From Glandiceps talaboti (lineage: Eukaryota > Hemichordata > Enteropneusta > Spengelidae), in the NCBI RefSeq assembly GCF_964340395.1, contig NC_135553.1, forward strand, positions 26,601,449 to 26,665,448: a stretch of DNA of 64,000 bases. Reading direction: 5' to 3'. Made by a program: the position numbers and the translations under genes. Shown one piece after another: positions 24,501 through 38,400 of the stretch. Numbering within the stretch: position 1 is the stretch's first letter; the number at the start of each line of letters is the position of its first letter. The notes beneath the pieces are model-generated. The model did not search any database and was not told where the DNA came from. It saw only the letters and a program-made list of their open reading frames with translations.

Positions 24501-27500
24501 TGACGACATAACATGAATGCTTTCATATGCAAATATAAATACTCGCTAACGAGATTTTCACTATTTGTGGTCACTTTTTTCTCCTCAATGCTATAGAAAT
24601 GTGTTGAGTGGCTATTTTTTATTGATTTGATGAAAAGTAAAAAATAGAATTGCAGTGGCCCTTTAATAGGATACTTGTTATAATTAACAATCATCCTTGA
24701 AACTATGGTGATTTCTTTGATGATGTAATAAACTTGTCTATGGAGCAAACACAATGCCACTCACTTGTACATTTGTACATGTATGCTTCAAATGAATGAT
24801 AATTGTCAACTAGTGAGATTCAATGAATGATAATTGTCAACTAGTGAGAATCAATGAATGATAATTGTCAACTAGTGAGATTCAATGAATGATAATTGTC
24901 AACTAGTGAGAGTCAATGAATGATAATAGTCAACTAGTGAGATTCAATGAATGATAATTGTCAACTAGTGAGAATCAATGAATGATAATTGTCAACTAGT
25001 GAGATTCAATGAATGATAATAGTCAACTAGTGAGATTCAATGAATGATAATTGTCAACTAGTGAGATTGAAAACTGAAAAAGAGTGTATCCTTGCCAGGC
25101 ATGTACTGGTGTTCAAAACTGGGTGAAAATGACAATGCAATGATTCTTGTATTAACAATAACCTGTCTTACCTGATAAGATACCTTGCTTCTGAATGGCG
25201 ACATGCCACAAACATACCCTTGATTTTATCGATCTTTCTAGACATACACTGTGGATATGAAAACAGACAAAGTTCAGGACTATGATACTTTCGATTCATT
25301 ACAGAACAGTGAGCCATGATAAAACAGTGGGAACGCAGGTACGTGATTTGACCGTTAAATGCAATTGCGCAGGTTTTTTGCGCATGTTTACTAGTCACAA
25401 GATGGTCTAGACTGGAGATTGACTGGTGAGTACTATCACGTTAGAATCTGCCCGTATTTGAGACATCCTGCATTTGTAATGTTTGTGTACTAGCTAGATT
25501 AGTACATCCATAAATTCTCATTGGTTTTATGTAGATATTTTGTAAATCTAGGTTGATCTTGATGTTTTGAATTTAATCCTACGAAAAGTTTTATCACCAT
25601 TTACACAAATCAAATTCGTAATTATTGGGTCGATATTCTGCGTTAACAAATGCATCCTAAAAACAACTATGAATGATATGCCATACATGTATATCCAGGT
25701 ATACTTTTGAGTTGTTTGTTATGCAATTTGTGAAATTTCGCTTTGGTTCACAACCTTTCCAATGGTTTAGTGATTTGGAAATTCGGTGTTGAAAGTGTGA
25801 GATGACCCGGCATGTGGAGATGCACAGTATAAAATGAAATTCGATTATCAAATTTTCGATTTAATAAAGATAGAGAAATTGTATATTGCTCATCATATTT
25901 TTAATTTTGCTGTTTCTACCTATAAACTAGACCGTCACACATCGGATGTGATGCAAGTTCACCTATTCATAAATTTTAGTGGCATTTGCTATAAACCATA
26001 ATAATATTGCTACTGTGCATCATATGTTGGAATGATTTCATGCTAAAATTATCCATTATCAGTAATTCCCCGCCATTTCCGATCATCAATTAATCTCCAA
26101 CTTTAGCAATTATCATGTTGGCTCTCAGGGGGAAAGGGCTAACAACATAGTTATAAAATCTGACATGTCTCCATCTTTCTTTTTCTTCCTAGAATAATGG
26201 TTAAATGATTCGATTTCGCATTTACTAACATGCCACTTCATTAAAGTGTGTGGCCCAAACTTTAGTATCACATGGTATCAGTGATGTTTTATAATAAAGG
26301 GTTATGACTGATGACACACTGCTGTTGATCATCTGTGGAGAACAATAGGTATGTTATATTTTTAACTTGTCCACATTCTCTGGTTTAATTTATTTACTCT
26401 CTGACTGATAATGATTTTAACTCCTTGATTCCAGCTCAGTACCAATGTAGAACAACACATTTATTTTCATATTCATTAAGTAAAATGAGCACGGGTAGAC
26501 GCTGTTACTCTGCAGCCATTTGCAAGTTACAGATGGAATTTTGACAAAAATTAGTACATGTATGGGAAAATATGATTATATTGTTGCAAATGAAGGATTA
26601 ATAACATGGGGTCTTGTTATATTCAGTTCAGGTGTATACACAGAATACATGTACAAGACTAAAGGCTATTGTCAGAGGAGAATATGCAGAAACTGTTAAT
26701 AGACCAGATATGATTGTGAAAGTGTATGTGATATTGATGAGGTAGATAATGATGACATTTGTATGAGATGGTGAGGAACTGAATGAGTACAATATAAGTG
26801 CAGATATATCTTAGTGATTGGAATTTTGATGAAATAGAATTGCTTGATGAAGGAATAGTGTTGCGTAGAAATTACATAAACTTTATGCATATGATGTATC
26901 TTGACATTTTCCTGAGATATTTAGACATTGAATCCATGATATTTGCAATCTGTTACTTTATGTTACATGGAAGTAGAAGAAATGAAAATAAATATGTCCT
27001 AAAATAAGTATATATTTACTGAAGTATGTTTTTCAAAAGCATTGCATTATTGAGCAATATTTAAAGTAGAGATGTGTACATATATGACCATAATTTCTAA
27101 ATGTATAAGATTTAATAAAGTTGTTTATATCTTTAAAATGTGTATTTTGTATATTATATCAACAAAGAATTCTAAGACACACCATCCTATTCCCAGTACA
27201 AATTATAAACATGCACACAAATAATTTTGTGCATATATACATCACCCCAATTTTCCCTTACCTAGTAATTCTTGTGTCCATTGGAGTGTAATATTGAATA
27301 AATCAAATAGTATATCCTATTTCAATTAGTATTGTCCACAAAACTTGTGGTATAAAAAGAGAAGATTGAGCAACAAATAAATAAATGGTAATAAAAGTCA
27401 TGCACAATGATGTAAAGAGAAAAAGAAAGTGAATATCTGAACATTCGACGACTGTTGAAGAAACGTAAGAAACATTTAAAGGTCGTCGTTGGGGATGGTT

Positions 27501-30500
27501 TCAGGTCAAATATCGAGCTTTTAGGTTGAATATTTAGCAGAATTTATTTAGCCCCAATTACTATCTATTAACACTTTCGTCCTAAACAGTGACATTACTA
27601 AACAAGTACACGGTTTGAAGTCAAGACAAAATTTGTTTTTGGACGCGAAAGTTTAACAATGACAATATCATGTTGAATATGTAATGAGTTAACACTGTCA
27701 GCAACCGTGGTACTTTGACATCGGATTCTCATTTTCACTCGGTATGAAACATGTGAAATCATATATTAATACATGTATAAGTTCACAATTTACTGAATCA
27801 TACCCTTTATTCATGTGAAAAGTAGTAAATTTTGATTATTTTGTGAGAAATTCCATAATATGGGGTCACAAGCATATTCAAATTTTAATGCGTGTAGACC
27901 CCCCCTCCTGCGAAGTTTAATAGGCTCCTATTGTTCTCCGCGACCTGCGTTCCGACTGAAAATGACATTACAGAAGTTAAAATTGTAAAGTCATAATAAA
28001 AGTGAATTCACTCACAGCATTTCCAGTCATTCCTGCAATTTCTTTTAGTTTTGTGAAGACACCAGACACCATTAATTTTGGTGGTGCAAACATCGTTCTC
28101 TGACTGCTACGGCTTGACTAATAGTAAAAAAGAACAACAAACAGAATTGAACATGAGAATGTATAATTTTCTTTTGTTCATAACTTTTATAGTGGTGAGT
28201 ACAGGGTTTATACAAGGTTTCAGAGGAGACTGTAGGTTCCATCCTATGAAGTCTTGTAGACAATACAACAACACTGACAAAAAATTAATCTCAAGCAATT
28301 CTAACCATTACTACATATGTACAATGATTCCTTGCATTGGTATGTTTATAATATTGGTATATCATATGCATTGCTGTGCAATATCAAACCATTATTGCAT
28401 ATTTGTTGTATACAAATGAACATGATGGTTTCATACAAGAAATCAGATAATTTGAGGACCTGTATATTTTTTACAGAATTAGCAGTTTCTGACAAACTTG
28501 TTACAGTAATAATAAGAGAACTTGTGACATGTGAGTACAGGTGTGGTTAACATACAAAATGTACTGCAAACCTGGAAAATTTCACTAAAGACCTATTTTT
28601 TGTTGGAAAACAAAAATGCCAAAATAAGTAGTGTCTTATATATAAACACACTGTACCAGTAGTTAGGTAATCAGTGACAATAGTCTGAGAACTACCTGAA
28701 GATGGTAAAATTGCAAAATTTTCTAGTAGCAAAAATATCTAGCCTTACAATATTTGAAATCATGCTTACATTGTTTTTAGCTGCAGAGACTACAGCAAGC
28801 AGGCAATGCAAGTATCCAAATTACACATTGTAAGTCCACATACAAGTACACTGATTATGCCATACATTTGTCATTGGACGGACATAACTGTAGTTGAACA
28901 TAAGGCAACATTTTTGCAATCCAAGATTTTAACCAACAAATCCAACATCACACCCCGTCCCCCGATTTGACTTACCTCAGCAACAAATCCAACATCACAC
29001 CCTGTCTCCCAATTTGACTTACCTCAGCAACAAATCCAACATCACACCCTGTCTCCCAATTTGACTTACCTCAGCAACAAGTCCAACATCTCCCTTCTCT
29101 GCAGTATCAGCTTTGATCTTCTCCAAACTACGTCCTGAAAATTATGACATGAGTTAGGTATACTATCGGTAACAATCTTTCAGCTGACTCTGCAAGTTGT
29201 GCAGGATAAGAAAAATTGACCAACATAATTTCAATATCAGTTTATCTCTTCACTCTCTGTAAATTATCTAAATAGTTGACACTTCTGAAACATAAAAATC
29301 TGAATGAAAACTACATTGTATGGTAGACACTTAAAAGTTGAACTTTGACCCACCTGTTGCCTGGGCAATTGCTTTCATTAACAATGTTTCTCCTAGTCCT
29401 AACTCTAGTCCTTCATAAGCTGGTGCCAGTTTATTTAAACAGAGATACACACAACACAACAAATCATCTGGAGATAAAACTATCACCGAACGGAAAAAAT
29501 TACTCAGAATATTAACAATCTTAAGTCTTGCAGAGATGGCTTCTATAGCTTCAAATGTACGGGCTAGAGCTAGGTACGGCACCCTGAGGAAGGAAAAGAA
29601 AGAGTCACAAAGTTTGACTTTGGTATACGCCTTTTTTGTAAAATATTTTGAGTTTTATACACCTACATGTACGTACGAAAAGACGGTATTTCATCATCTG
29701 GGTAGTCAAGCACTTTTTCAAAACAACTATTTCAATCGGAACAATTACATCAAGTTTTTGATTTTCCTATTTTTACAGACAGGTTATAGCTGTACAATTA
29801 CTGGCAATGATAAAATAGGTGTTTTTCTGAGTATACTACGGGTAGTATACATGTAGATACATGATTGACACCCAACAAAATCCTACACTATGTTGGCATT
29901 GATTTACGTTGATATATATTGCAACGAAAATGAGTTTTTGTTGAGGGTAGTTTAGGTTTAAGATGTAATGGATTCGCACAGGATTTTTGTATCAAAATAA
30001 ATATCATACAATAATGGGTATAGAACATTTACCTGATTTTAAAAGTAATTTTTGGACAAGATTGCTGCTAGATCAGTTGTACAAGTTATAGTAGTCTAAC
30101 ATTTGGCCCTCTCTAACTTCCATTATATCTGTCAATGTCTGCCCTCCTGACAAGTCATAGTATCACTGTATGTCAATCATTCCATATACATACTTTTGGT
30201 ACAATATCTATCTCATATTTTACAGCCCATTCAATTTACTGTTCACTGACTGTGATACAGTCCATGCAATTTACTGTTCACCGACCCTGATACAACCCTA
30301 CACAAACCAATGAGAAACTGTACATGCTTCACTTTACAATTGCATGCAAGATCAAATGACTACAGTTTCTGGTGACATTTTGTATAAATGAAACAAACTA
30401 AGGTGTGCCACTATGCAGACATCAAAGCATTGTTGCCTGCATGACTGCGTCTAGTTGCAGCATGTTGCCTGCATGACTGCGTCTAGTTGCAGCATTGTTG

Positions 30501-33500
30501 CCTGCATGACTGCGTCTAGTTGCAGCATGTTGAAATGGTTTATTTCACAATAAACAAAATGTAGCAAGAAATTGTTATCTTGCTATCTTAAAGAATAGAA
30601 TATTGGTTTCCATGTGGTTGTATCAAACAGAGCCAGTGAATGGTTTCCACGTGGTTGTATCAAACAGAGCCCGTGAATGGTAACTTGAAAGGGGTTGTAG
30701 GTAAATTTAGAGACAATATGGAGTCACTGATAAATGACAAAAATGAGATACTGGTGATTTAGGTAAAGTGATACAATATTTGTACTTACTTGTCACCATG
30801 TTTCCAGCATGCATCATTAATAGGATGATAGTTACTCTGTGCAGGGTTGTAGATAGTGTCTTTACCAGTAGATCTCTGCATTCCAAATATACTATGGATA
30901 GATAAAACACAAACAATTGAAATATCACAAATGTAGAACAGTGTACATCACTTTTCTTTCTTTCCTTTTTTCACAGCTGACAAGTTGGTACAAAATCTAA
31001 CAGAGTTGCCCCTGGTTTTAGTTCTCCACCATAATTCTGGTACAAAGTATGGAAAATGTTCAATTATACCAGATTTTCATACTCTACCACAAGTTTCTAA
31101 ACATTTTAGCAAAAAACCCCTCATAGATGTATGATTCAACATGTCCTATTTCTGTATATATCAGCCAACTAGACATCTGAATGTCAAATCATGGCAACTA
31201 AAAAACAATTTTTTTTTTGGCTAAGGTGCATGGCAACAAACAACCAAGTGTTTTCAGCTAAGGTGCATGGCAACAAACAACCAAGTGTTTTCAGCTAAGC
31301 TGCATGGCAACAAACACACAAGTGTTTTCAGCGAAGTCGCATGGCAACAAACAACCTGGAGTACACAGTATAACTTGTATTTTTCCCTGAAATCCCCACC
31401 TGGAGTACACAGTATAACTTGTATTTTTCACTGAAATCTCCACCTGGAGTACACAGCATAACTTGTATTTTTCACTGAAATCCCCACCTGGAGTACACAG
31501 TATAACTTGTATTTTTCCTGAAATCCCCACCTGGAGTACACAGTATAACTTGTATTTTTCACTGAAATCCCCACCTGGAGTACACAGTATAACTTGTATT
31601 TTTCACTGAAATCTCCACCTGGAGTACACAGCATAACTTGTATTTTTCACTGAAATCTCCACCTGGAGTACACAGTATAACTTGTATTTTTCACTGAAAT
31701 CTCCACCTGGAGTACACAGTATAACTTGTATTTTTCACTGAAATCCCCACCTGGAGTACACAGCATAACTTGTATTTTTCACTGAAATCTCCACCTGGAG
31801 TACACAGTATAACTTGTATTTTTCACTGAAATCTCCACCTGGAGTACACAGTATAACTTGTATTTTTCACTGAAATCCCCACCTGGAGTACACAGTATAA
31901 CTTGTATTTTTCACTGAAATCCCCACCTGGAGTACACAGTATAACTTGTATTTTTCCCTGAAATCTCCACCTGGAGTACACAGCATAACTTGTATTTTTC
32001 ACTGAAATCCCCACCTGGAGTACACAGTATAACTTGTATTTTTCACTGAAATCTCCACCTGGAGTACACTGCATAACTTGTATTTTTCCCTGAAATCCCC
32101 ACCTGGAGTACACAGTATAACTTGTATTTTTCCCTGAAATCTCCACCTGGAGTACACAGTATAACTTGTATTTTTCCCTGAAATCTCCACCTGGAGTACA
32201 CAGTATAACTTGTATTTTTCCCTGAAATCCCCACCTGGAGTACACAGTATAACTTGTATTTTTCACTGAAATCCCCACCTGGAGTACACAGTATAACTTG
32301 TATTTTTCACTGAAATCTCCACCTGGAGTACACTGCATAACTTGTATTTTTCACTGAAATCTCCACCTGGAGTACACAGTATAACTTGTATTTTTCACTG
32401 AAATCCCCACCTGGAGTACACAGCATAACTTGTATTTTTCACTGAAATCCCCACCTGGAGTACACTGCATAACTTGTATTTTTCACTGAAATCTCCACCT
32501 GGAGTACACAGTATAACTTGTATTTTTCCCTGAAATCTCCACCTGGAGTACACAGTATAACTTGTATTTTTCCCTGAAATCTCCACCTGGAGTACACAGT
32601 ATAACTTGTATTTTTCCCTGAAATCTCCACCTGGAGTACACAGTATAACTTGTATTTTTCCCTGAAATCCCCACCTGGAGTACACAGTATAACTTGTATT
32701 TTTCACTGAAATCCCCACCTGGAGTACACAGTATAACTTGTATTTTTCACTGAAATCTCCACCTGGAGTACACAGTATAACTTGTATTTTTCACTGAAAT
32801 CTCCACCTGGAGTACACTGCATAACTTGTATTTTTCACTGAAATCTCCACCTGGAGTACACAGCATAACTTGTATTTTTCACTGAAATCTCCACCTGGAG
32901 TACACAGTATAACTTGTATTTTTCACTGAAATCCCCACCTGGAGTACACTGCATAACTTGTATTTTTCACTGAAATCTCCACCTGGAGTACACAGCATAA
33001 CTTGTATTTTTCACTGAAATCCCCACCTGGAGTACACTGCATAACTTGTATTTTTCACTGAAATCTCCACCTGGAGTACACAGTATAACTTGTATTTTTC
33101 CCTGAAATCCCCACCTGGAGTACACAGTATAACTTGTATTTTTCACTGAAATCCCCACCTGGAGTACACAGTATAACTTGTATTTTTCACTGAAATCCCC
33201 ACCTGGAGTACACAGCATAACTTGTATTTTTCCCTGAAATCCCCACCTGGAGTACACAGCATAACTTGTATTTTTCACTGAAATCCCCACCTGGAGTACA
33301 CTGCATAACTTGTATTTTTCCCTGAAATCCCCACCTGGAGTACACAGTATAACTTGTATTTTTCCCTGAAATCCCCACCTGGAGTACACAGTATAACTTG
33401 TATTTTTCACTGAAATCTCCACCTGGAGTACACAGTATAACTTGTATTTTTCACTGAAATCCCCACCTGGAGTACACAGTATAACTTGTATTTTTCACTG

Positions 33501-35399
33501 AAATCTCCACCTGGAGTACACAGTATAACTTGTATTTTTCACTGAAATCTCCACCTGGACTACACAGTATAACTTGTATTTTTCACTAAAATCTCCACCT
33601 GGAGTACACAGTATAACTTGTATTTTTCACTGAAATCTCCACCTGGAGTACACAGCATAACTTGTATTTTTCACTGAAATCTCCACCTGGAGTACACAGC
33701 ATAACTTGTATTTTTCACTGAAATCCCCACCTGGAGTACACAGTATAACTTGTATTTTTCACTGAAATCCCCACCTGGAGTACACAGTATAACTTGTATT
33801 TTTCACTGAAATCCCCACCTGGAGTACACAGCATAACTTGTATTTTTCACTGAAATCCCCACCTGGAGTACACAGTATAACTTGTATTTTTCCCTGAAAT
33901 CCCCACCTGGAGTACACAGTATAACTTGTATTTTTCACTGAAATCTCCACCTGGAGTACACTGCATAACTTGTATTTTTCACTGAAATCTCCACCTGGAG
34001 TACACAGTATAACTTGTATTTTTCACTGAAATCCCCACCTGGAGTACACTGCATAACTTGTATTTTTCACTGAAATCCCCACCTGGAGTACACAGTATAA
34101 CTTGTATTTTTCACTGAAATCCCCACCTGGAGTACACAGCATAACTTGTATTTTTCCCTGAAATCTCCACCTGGAGTACACAGCATAACTTGTATTTTTC
34201 ACTGAAATCCCCACCTGGAGTACACAGTATAACTTGTATTTTTCACTGAAATCCCCACCTGGAGTACACAGCATAACTTGTATTTTTCCCTGAAATCCCC
34301 ACCTGGAGTACACAGCATAACTTGTATTTTTCCCTGATATCCCCACCTGGAGTACACAGTATAACTTGTATTTTTCCCTGAAATCTCCACCATTATAATT
34401 CTTTATCATTCATTAGATTTGTAATGGTTTTACGTACTTTTTGACTGTTTTTTCTTCTTTTTTAACATTTTTATCTTTATCTCTTGCTTCATTTGATTCC
34501 TTTAAATCTTCCTTCACAGGACTATCTTCCGACTTCTTGGTTTTACGAGGTGCTGGTGATGATTAATACACATTGTTTTCATCAAAATTGATATAATGGT
34601 TATTTAAATATATAAACCAATTAACATGGTTAACAGACATTAATAAAATCAAAGACTGTATTGATGGATTGTATTACATGGCAATGCCTGACCATGACTT
34701 TGCTACTTATATACAAATAATAAGATAGAACCTTGAGTGGATGTGTTGACAGTCATCTCACCTGACACACAATTAACATACCAATCACAGAGAACTTTCA
34801 GTGAATGGTGTTGAGTCATATCACCTGTCACACACTGTTATTACTATTTCAGGTAGCAATGGCTCACCTAATAGATACATGTGTTGTGTTACCTAACTAC
34901 ATTGGAGGAGAGGCAATCTACACATTAGGAAATCATGTGTACAGTGTTGTGTTTAGGGACAATCACAACATGTAACAAACGCTCAATAAATGTACTTTGT
35001 TTGGATTTTTTTTGAACTACAATGTACATATCTAATCTGAGGAATCTTACCAAAGAAACTGTGCATGGATGATTTCATTTTCTCACTCTTCTCTGCTTTT
35101 TCTTCCTTTTCTTCTTTCACTACAATCTTTTCTGTTTCCTTTTCCTTCTCAGATTCCTTCTCACTTGAACTGGTTTCTTCAGATTCTTCCTTGACTTTAG
35201 ATTTACCATTGGCTGTTTTCTTGCTCTTTCTATCGCCTGGTGTTTTAGATTTCTTAGCTTTGGCTGTTTTCTGAAAATATAGTAAATAGAAACTAAAATC
35301 AAAATGCTGTAAAAGAAAATTTGGGATTGAAGAAAAATATAGAGAGTTATACATAACTAACATGTTTTATCAGAGCTCTTTCTGGCAAGTCAATGGAGT

Positions 35400-35432
<33 letters not shown>

Positions 35433-38400
35433 ATCAATGTTCTCTTGATTTTCAACAATATTAAAAGACCAGTAACACCTCTAGTTACAGGCTGGAAACC
35501 AGGAAGGATAGGTTGGCTGTTTTGATATGATGTTACTGGTTGGAAACCAGGAAGGGTGGACTGGCTGTTCTGATAAGGTGTTAGCGGTTGGAGACAAGGA
35601 AAGGTGGGATGACTATTCTGATGTGGCATTACTGGTTGGAAACCAGGAAGGTTGGACTGGCTGTTCTGATATGTGGACTGGCTGTTCTGTAATAGTATCA
35701 CAAGTTGGAAACCAGGAAGGTTGGACTGGCTGTTCTGTAATGGTATCACAAGTAGGAAACCAGGATGGGTGGACTGGCTGTTTTGATACAATTTTGCATA
35801 AGAATTAGCTGGTCCATTAGTATTCATGGGGCATATACATATTGCATTAGTGTGTTGAGAGGATACTGTCAAGAATAGCACAGCACATGTCTGAAGTTAG
35901 CTCATTCATTCAATGTGTTCCCAAAATCTGTACCAATGCCATTGCATGATCACATCTCTAACCCAAACAAACATGTGACACCCATGATTATACCTGTTTG
36001 GTTGCATAATGTGTACAGAATAGTTATTCCCCTTTGTGGTTTACAACATTTGGGGGAATCAGTTTATTGAGCACAAGTGTCTACTATGCAATAAAGTTAA
36101 GAGACACTAAACATCAAGTTAGACATAAGCAAACAAACCTCTTTTTCAACTTTCTCCTTTTCTGCTTCAATCTCCATTTCTTCCTCATTCTCACCATCTT
36201 CCCTTTTAACATCTTTCTTTTCAACTGAATCACTCTCAGAACTCTTTCTCTTTTTACTAAATATTCCTTTCTTTCTAGGTTTGTCCACCTCCATCTCTTC
36301 CTTCTTGTCTTTCTTTGCTTCACATTCTTCCTGTGAAGTCATACCGTTGTCACTGCTCTCTGTTTTATCAACTCTTATTTTTCTCATGTGTTTTCTTGCT
36401 GAAATTTAACAAACAATTTCATTTCGGTTACAGTTATTATAATTTTGTCCAATTTTGTATTATTTGTATTTTGTATCTAGCTTAGCTACAACTGGGATAT
36501 TTGTTTTCACCAAAGAAATATTCATTTCAAATTTGCCAGTGACTTATAAAAAGACATTGTCTTTATCAATTAGTGGTCTACTAGTATATTATCTGTAGGT
36601 GGTGTAGTGATAAGTTTAAATCTTGATCGAAAGCTTGGTTTTGAATCTGTGGCTTTGTTAAAACTGTACTAGATGTAACTGGAGTATCATTTTTTGATCA
36701 GACATTGAACTACAATACATTCACTGAAAATTGTTAAAATACAAATTATTAGACACTGTACATGTTAAAAGTGGTCAATATTATCCACAAGCTGTACAGA
36801 AACAGGTTGAAAATGTGATCGCTGCTGATGCAGACCCCAAAATCAATTTGATTTGATTTATTGTGTATACAACTACATAAATATGTATATATCCACAGGT
36901 GATGCAACACTGTTCAGTTTACGATATTAGGAGTCAGTTATTATATCTAACAAAACATTTTTTTTAAAAACCCATTCCAGTTGCAGCCAGTGCAGCTTTA
37001 AATAAAACATGGCAGTCATGGGAATTCATTGCCTGCCTCATGCCAAAATTTTGATGATGTTCAAAACGTTTCACTGTTGCATTTCTCTGTTAACAGAAGA
37101 GACTTGGAAAAGGAAAACAATTTCTATCAGTGTGTATTAAGGTTAATAGACTGAGAGTATAATCAAGAATAACAGAATAAACCTCAGATTGTTTCACCAT
37201 AACAACTTTTCAGTAGCAAAGACGTTATAATCACCCTGGCAGAAATCATGATTGAGGTTACAATGTTGCTCCTTAGAAAAAAGCTCCAATCAGTGAAAGT
37301 CTATGTCAATTTGATGGACCACTAATACAGCAATTTCTTATGGCACACTAAAATGTGGGTGTGCTCTTCTACATTACTCCGTGGAGATTCAAAAGAGAAC
37401 AGTTTTTATCAGTTTGACACAGCAAGGTTTGTCTTTCATTAGTGGGCACATCCTTCATTTTAAAATGTTCACTCTTACCAGTTTTCCTCAGAGGAATGCC
37501 ATCTGGTGATTTAGTACTATATGTAAATTTCACAGGTGCAGGTGATCCTATTTCATCATCATCATCATCATCATCAGCTTTCTTCTCTCCATCTCCACCA
37601 ACTTTCTTTTCTGGAGTCTTTTCAGTTTGATTCACCTCCTGAAAATTGTTCAAATTTATTTGAATAAAATGAATTTTTTTTGTTGGGGGGGGGGGGGGGG
37701 TCCTGAACTGGGTGTGACATTGTGCAATCGTCCCTAAGACAATGCATAAAATATGTGTGATGTTACAAACCTGTTTCTCTTCTTGTTGAGATTCAGTTGT
37801 TTCCATAACAATATCATTTTCCTCTTCTTCTTCATCATCATCATCACTCTCGATAATTCTTCTTGCCTTCTTCCTTGGTGGCTGCAGTTTTACAGGAGAG
37901 TCGGCATCTTTGCCAGGTGAACTTCTATTCTTAGCAGTCAGTGGGATTTTTCCTCTATCAAATACACAGATGAATATATTTTTAAGTCTGTTTTCAACAT
38001 AATCTCCCAAGGCTAAGGAGATGTTATGGAGTGATAATTGCACATCATGCCTACATTGAAACAAATGGTATACGAATATGATTTCAGATACAATCATACA
38101 TCCTATATCATACTAGCCATACTTGCAGTAAGTTGGGACTTCATTGGGACTACTATAGTACTTGCAGTAAGTTGGGACTTCATTGGGACTACTATAGTAC
38201 TTGCAGTAAGTTGGGACTTCATTGGGACTACTATAGTACTTGCAGTAAGTTGGGACTTCAATGGGACTACTATACTATTGCATAAGAATGTACCACCCAG
38301 TAAACAATGTAAAAATGTCATAAAATAGTACATTGTACTATTTCACATTTATAGAGATGAAGTTAGTACTTGTAGTATTTCACATTTCACAGTTACTCAC

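Noticed and set aside
26798-27130. Nested plus-strand gene in LIG1 intron 11
   Set aside because: There is an open stretch followed by AATAAA, but no recognisable protein or splice structure; AT-rich sequence yields such matches by chance.
28078-28419. 113-codon plus-strand ORF
   Set aside because: It is antisense to LIG1 exon 11, has no recognised domain and no conserved features.
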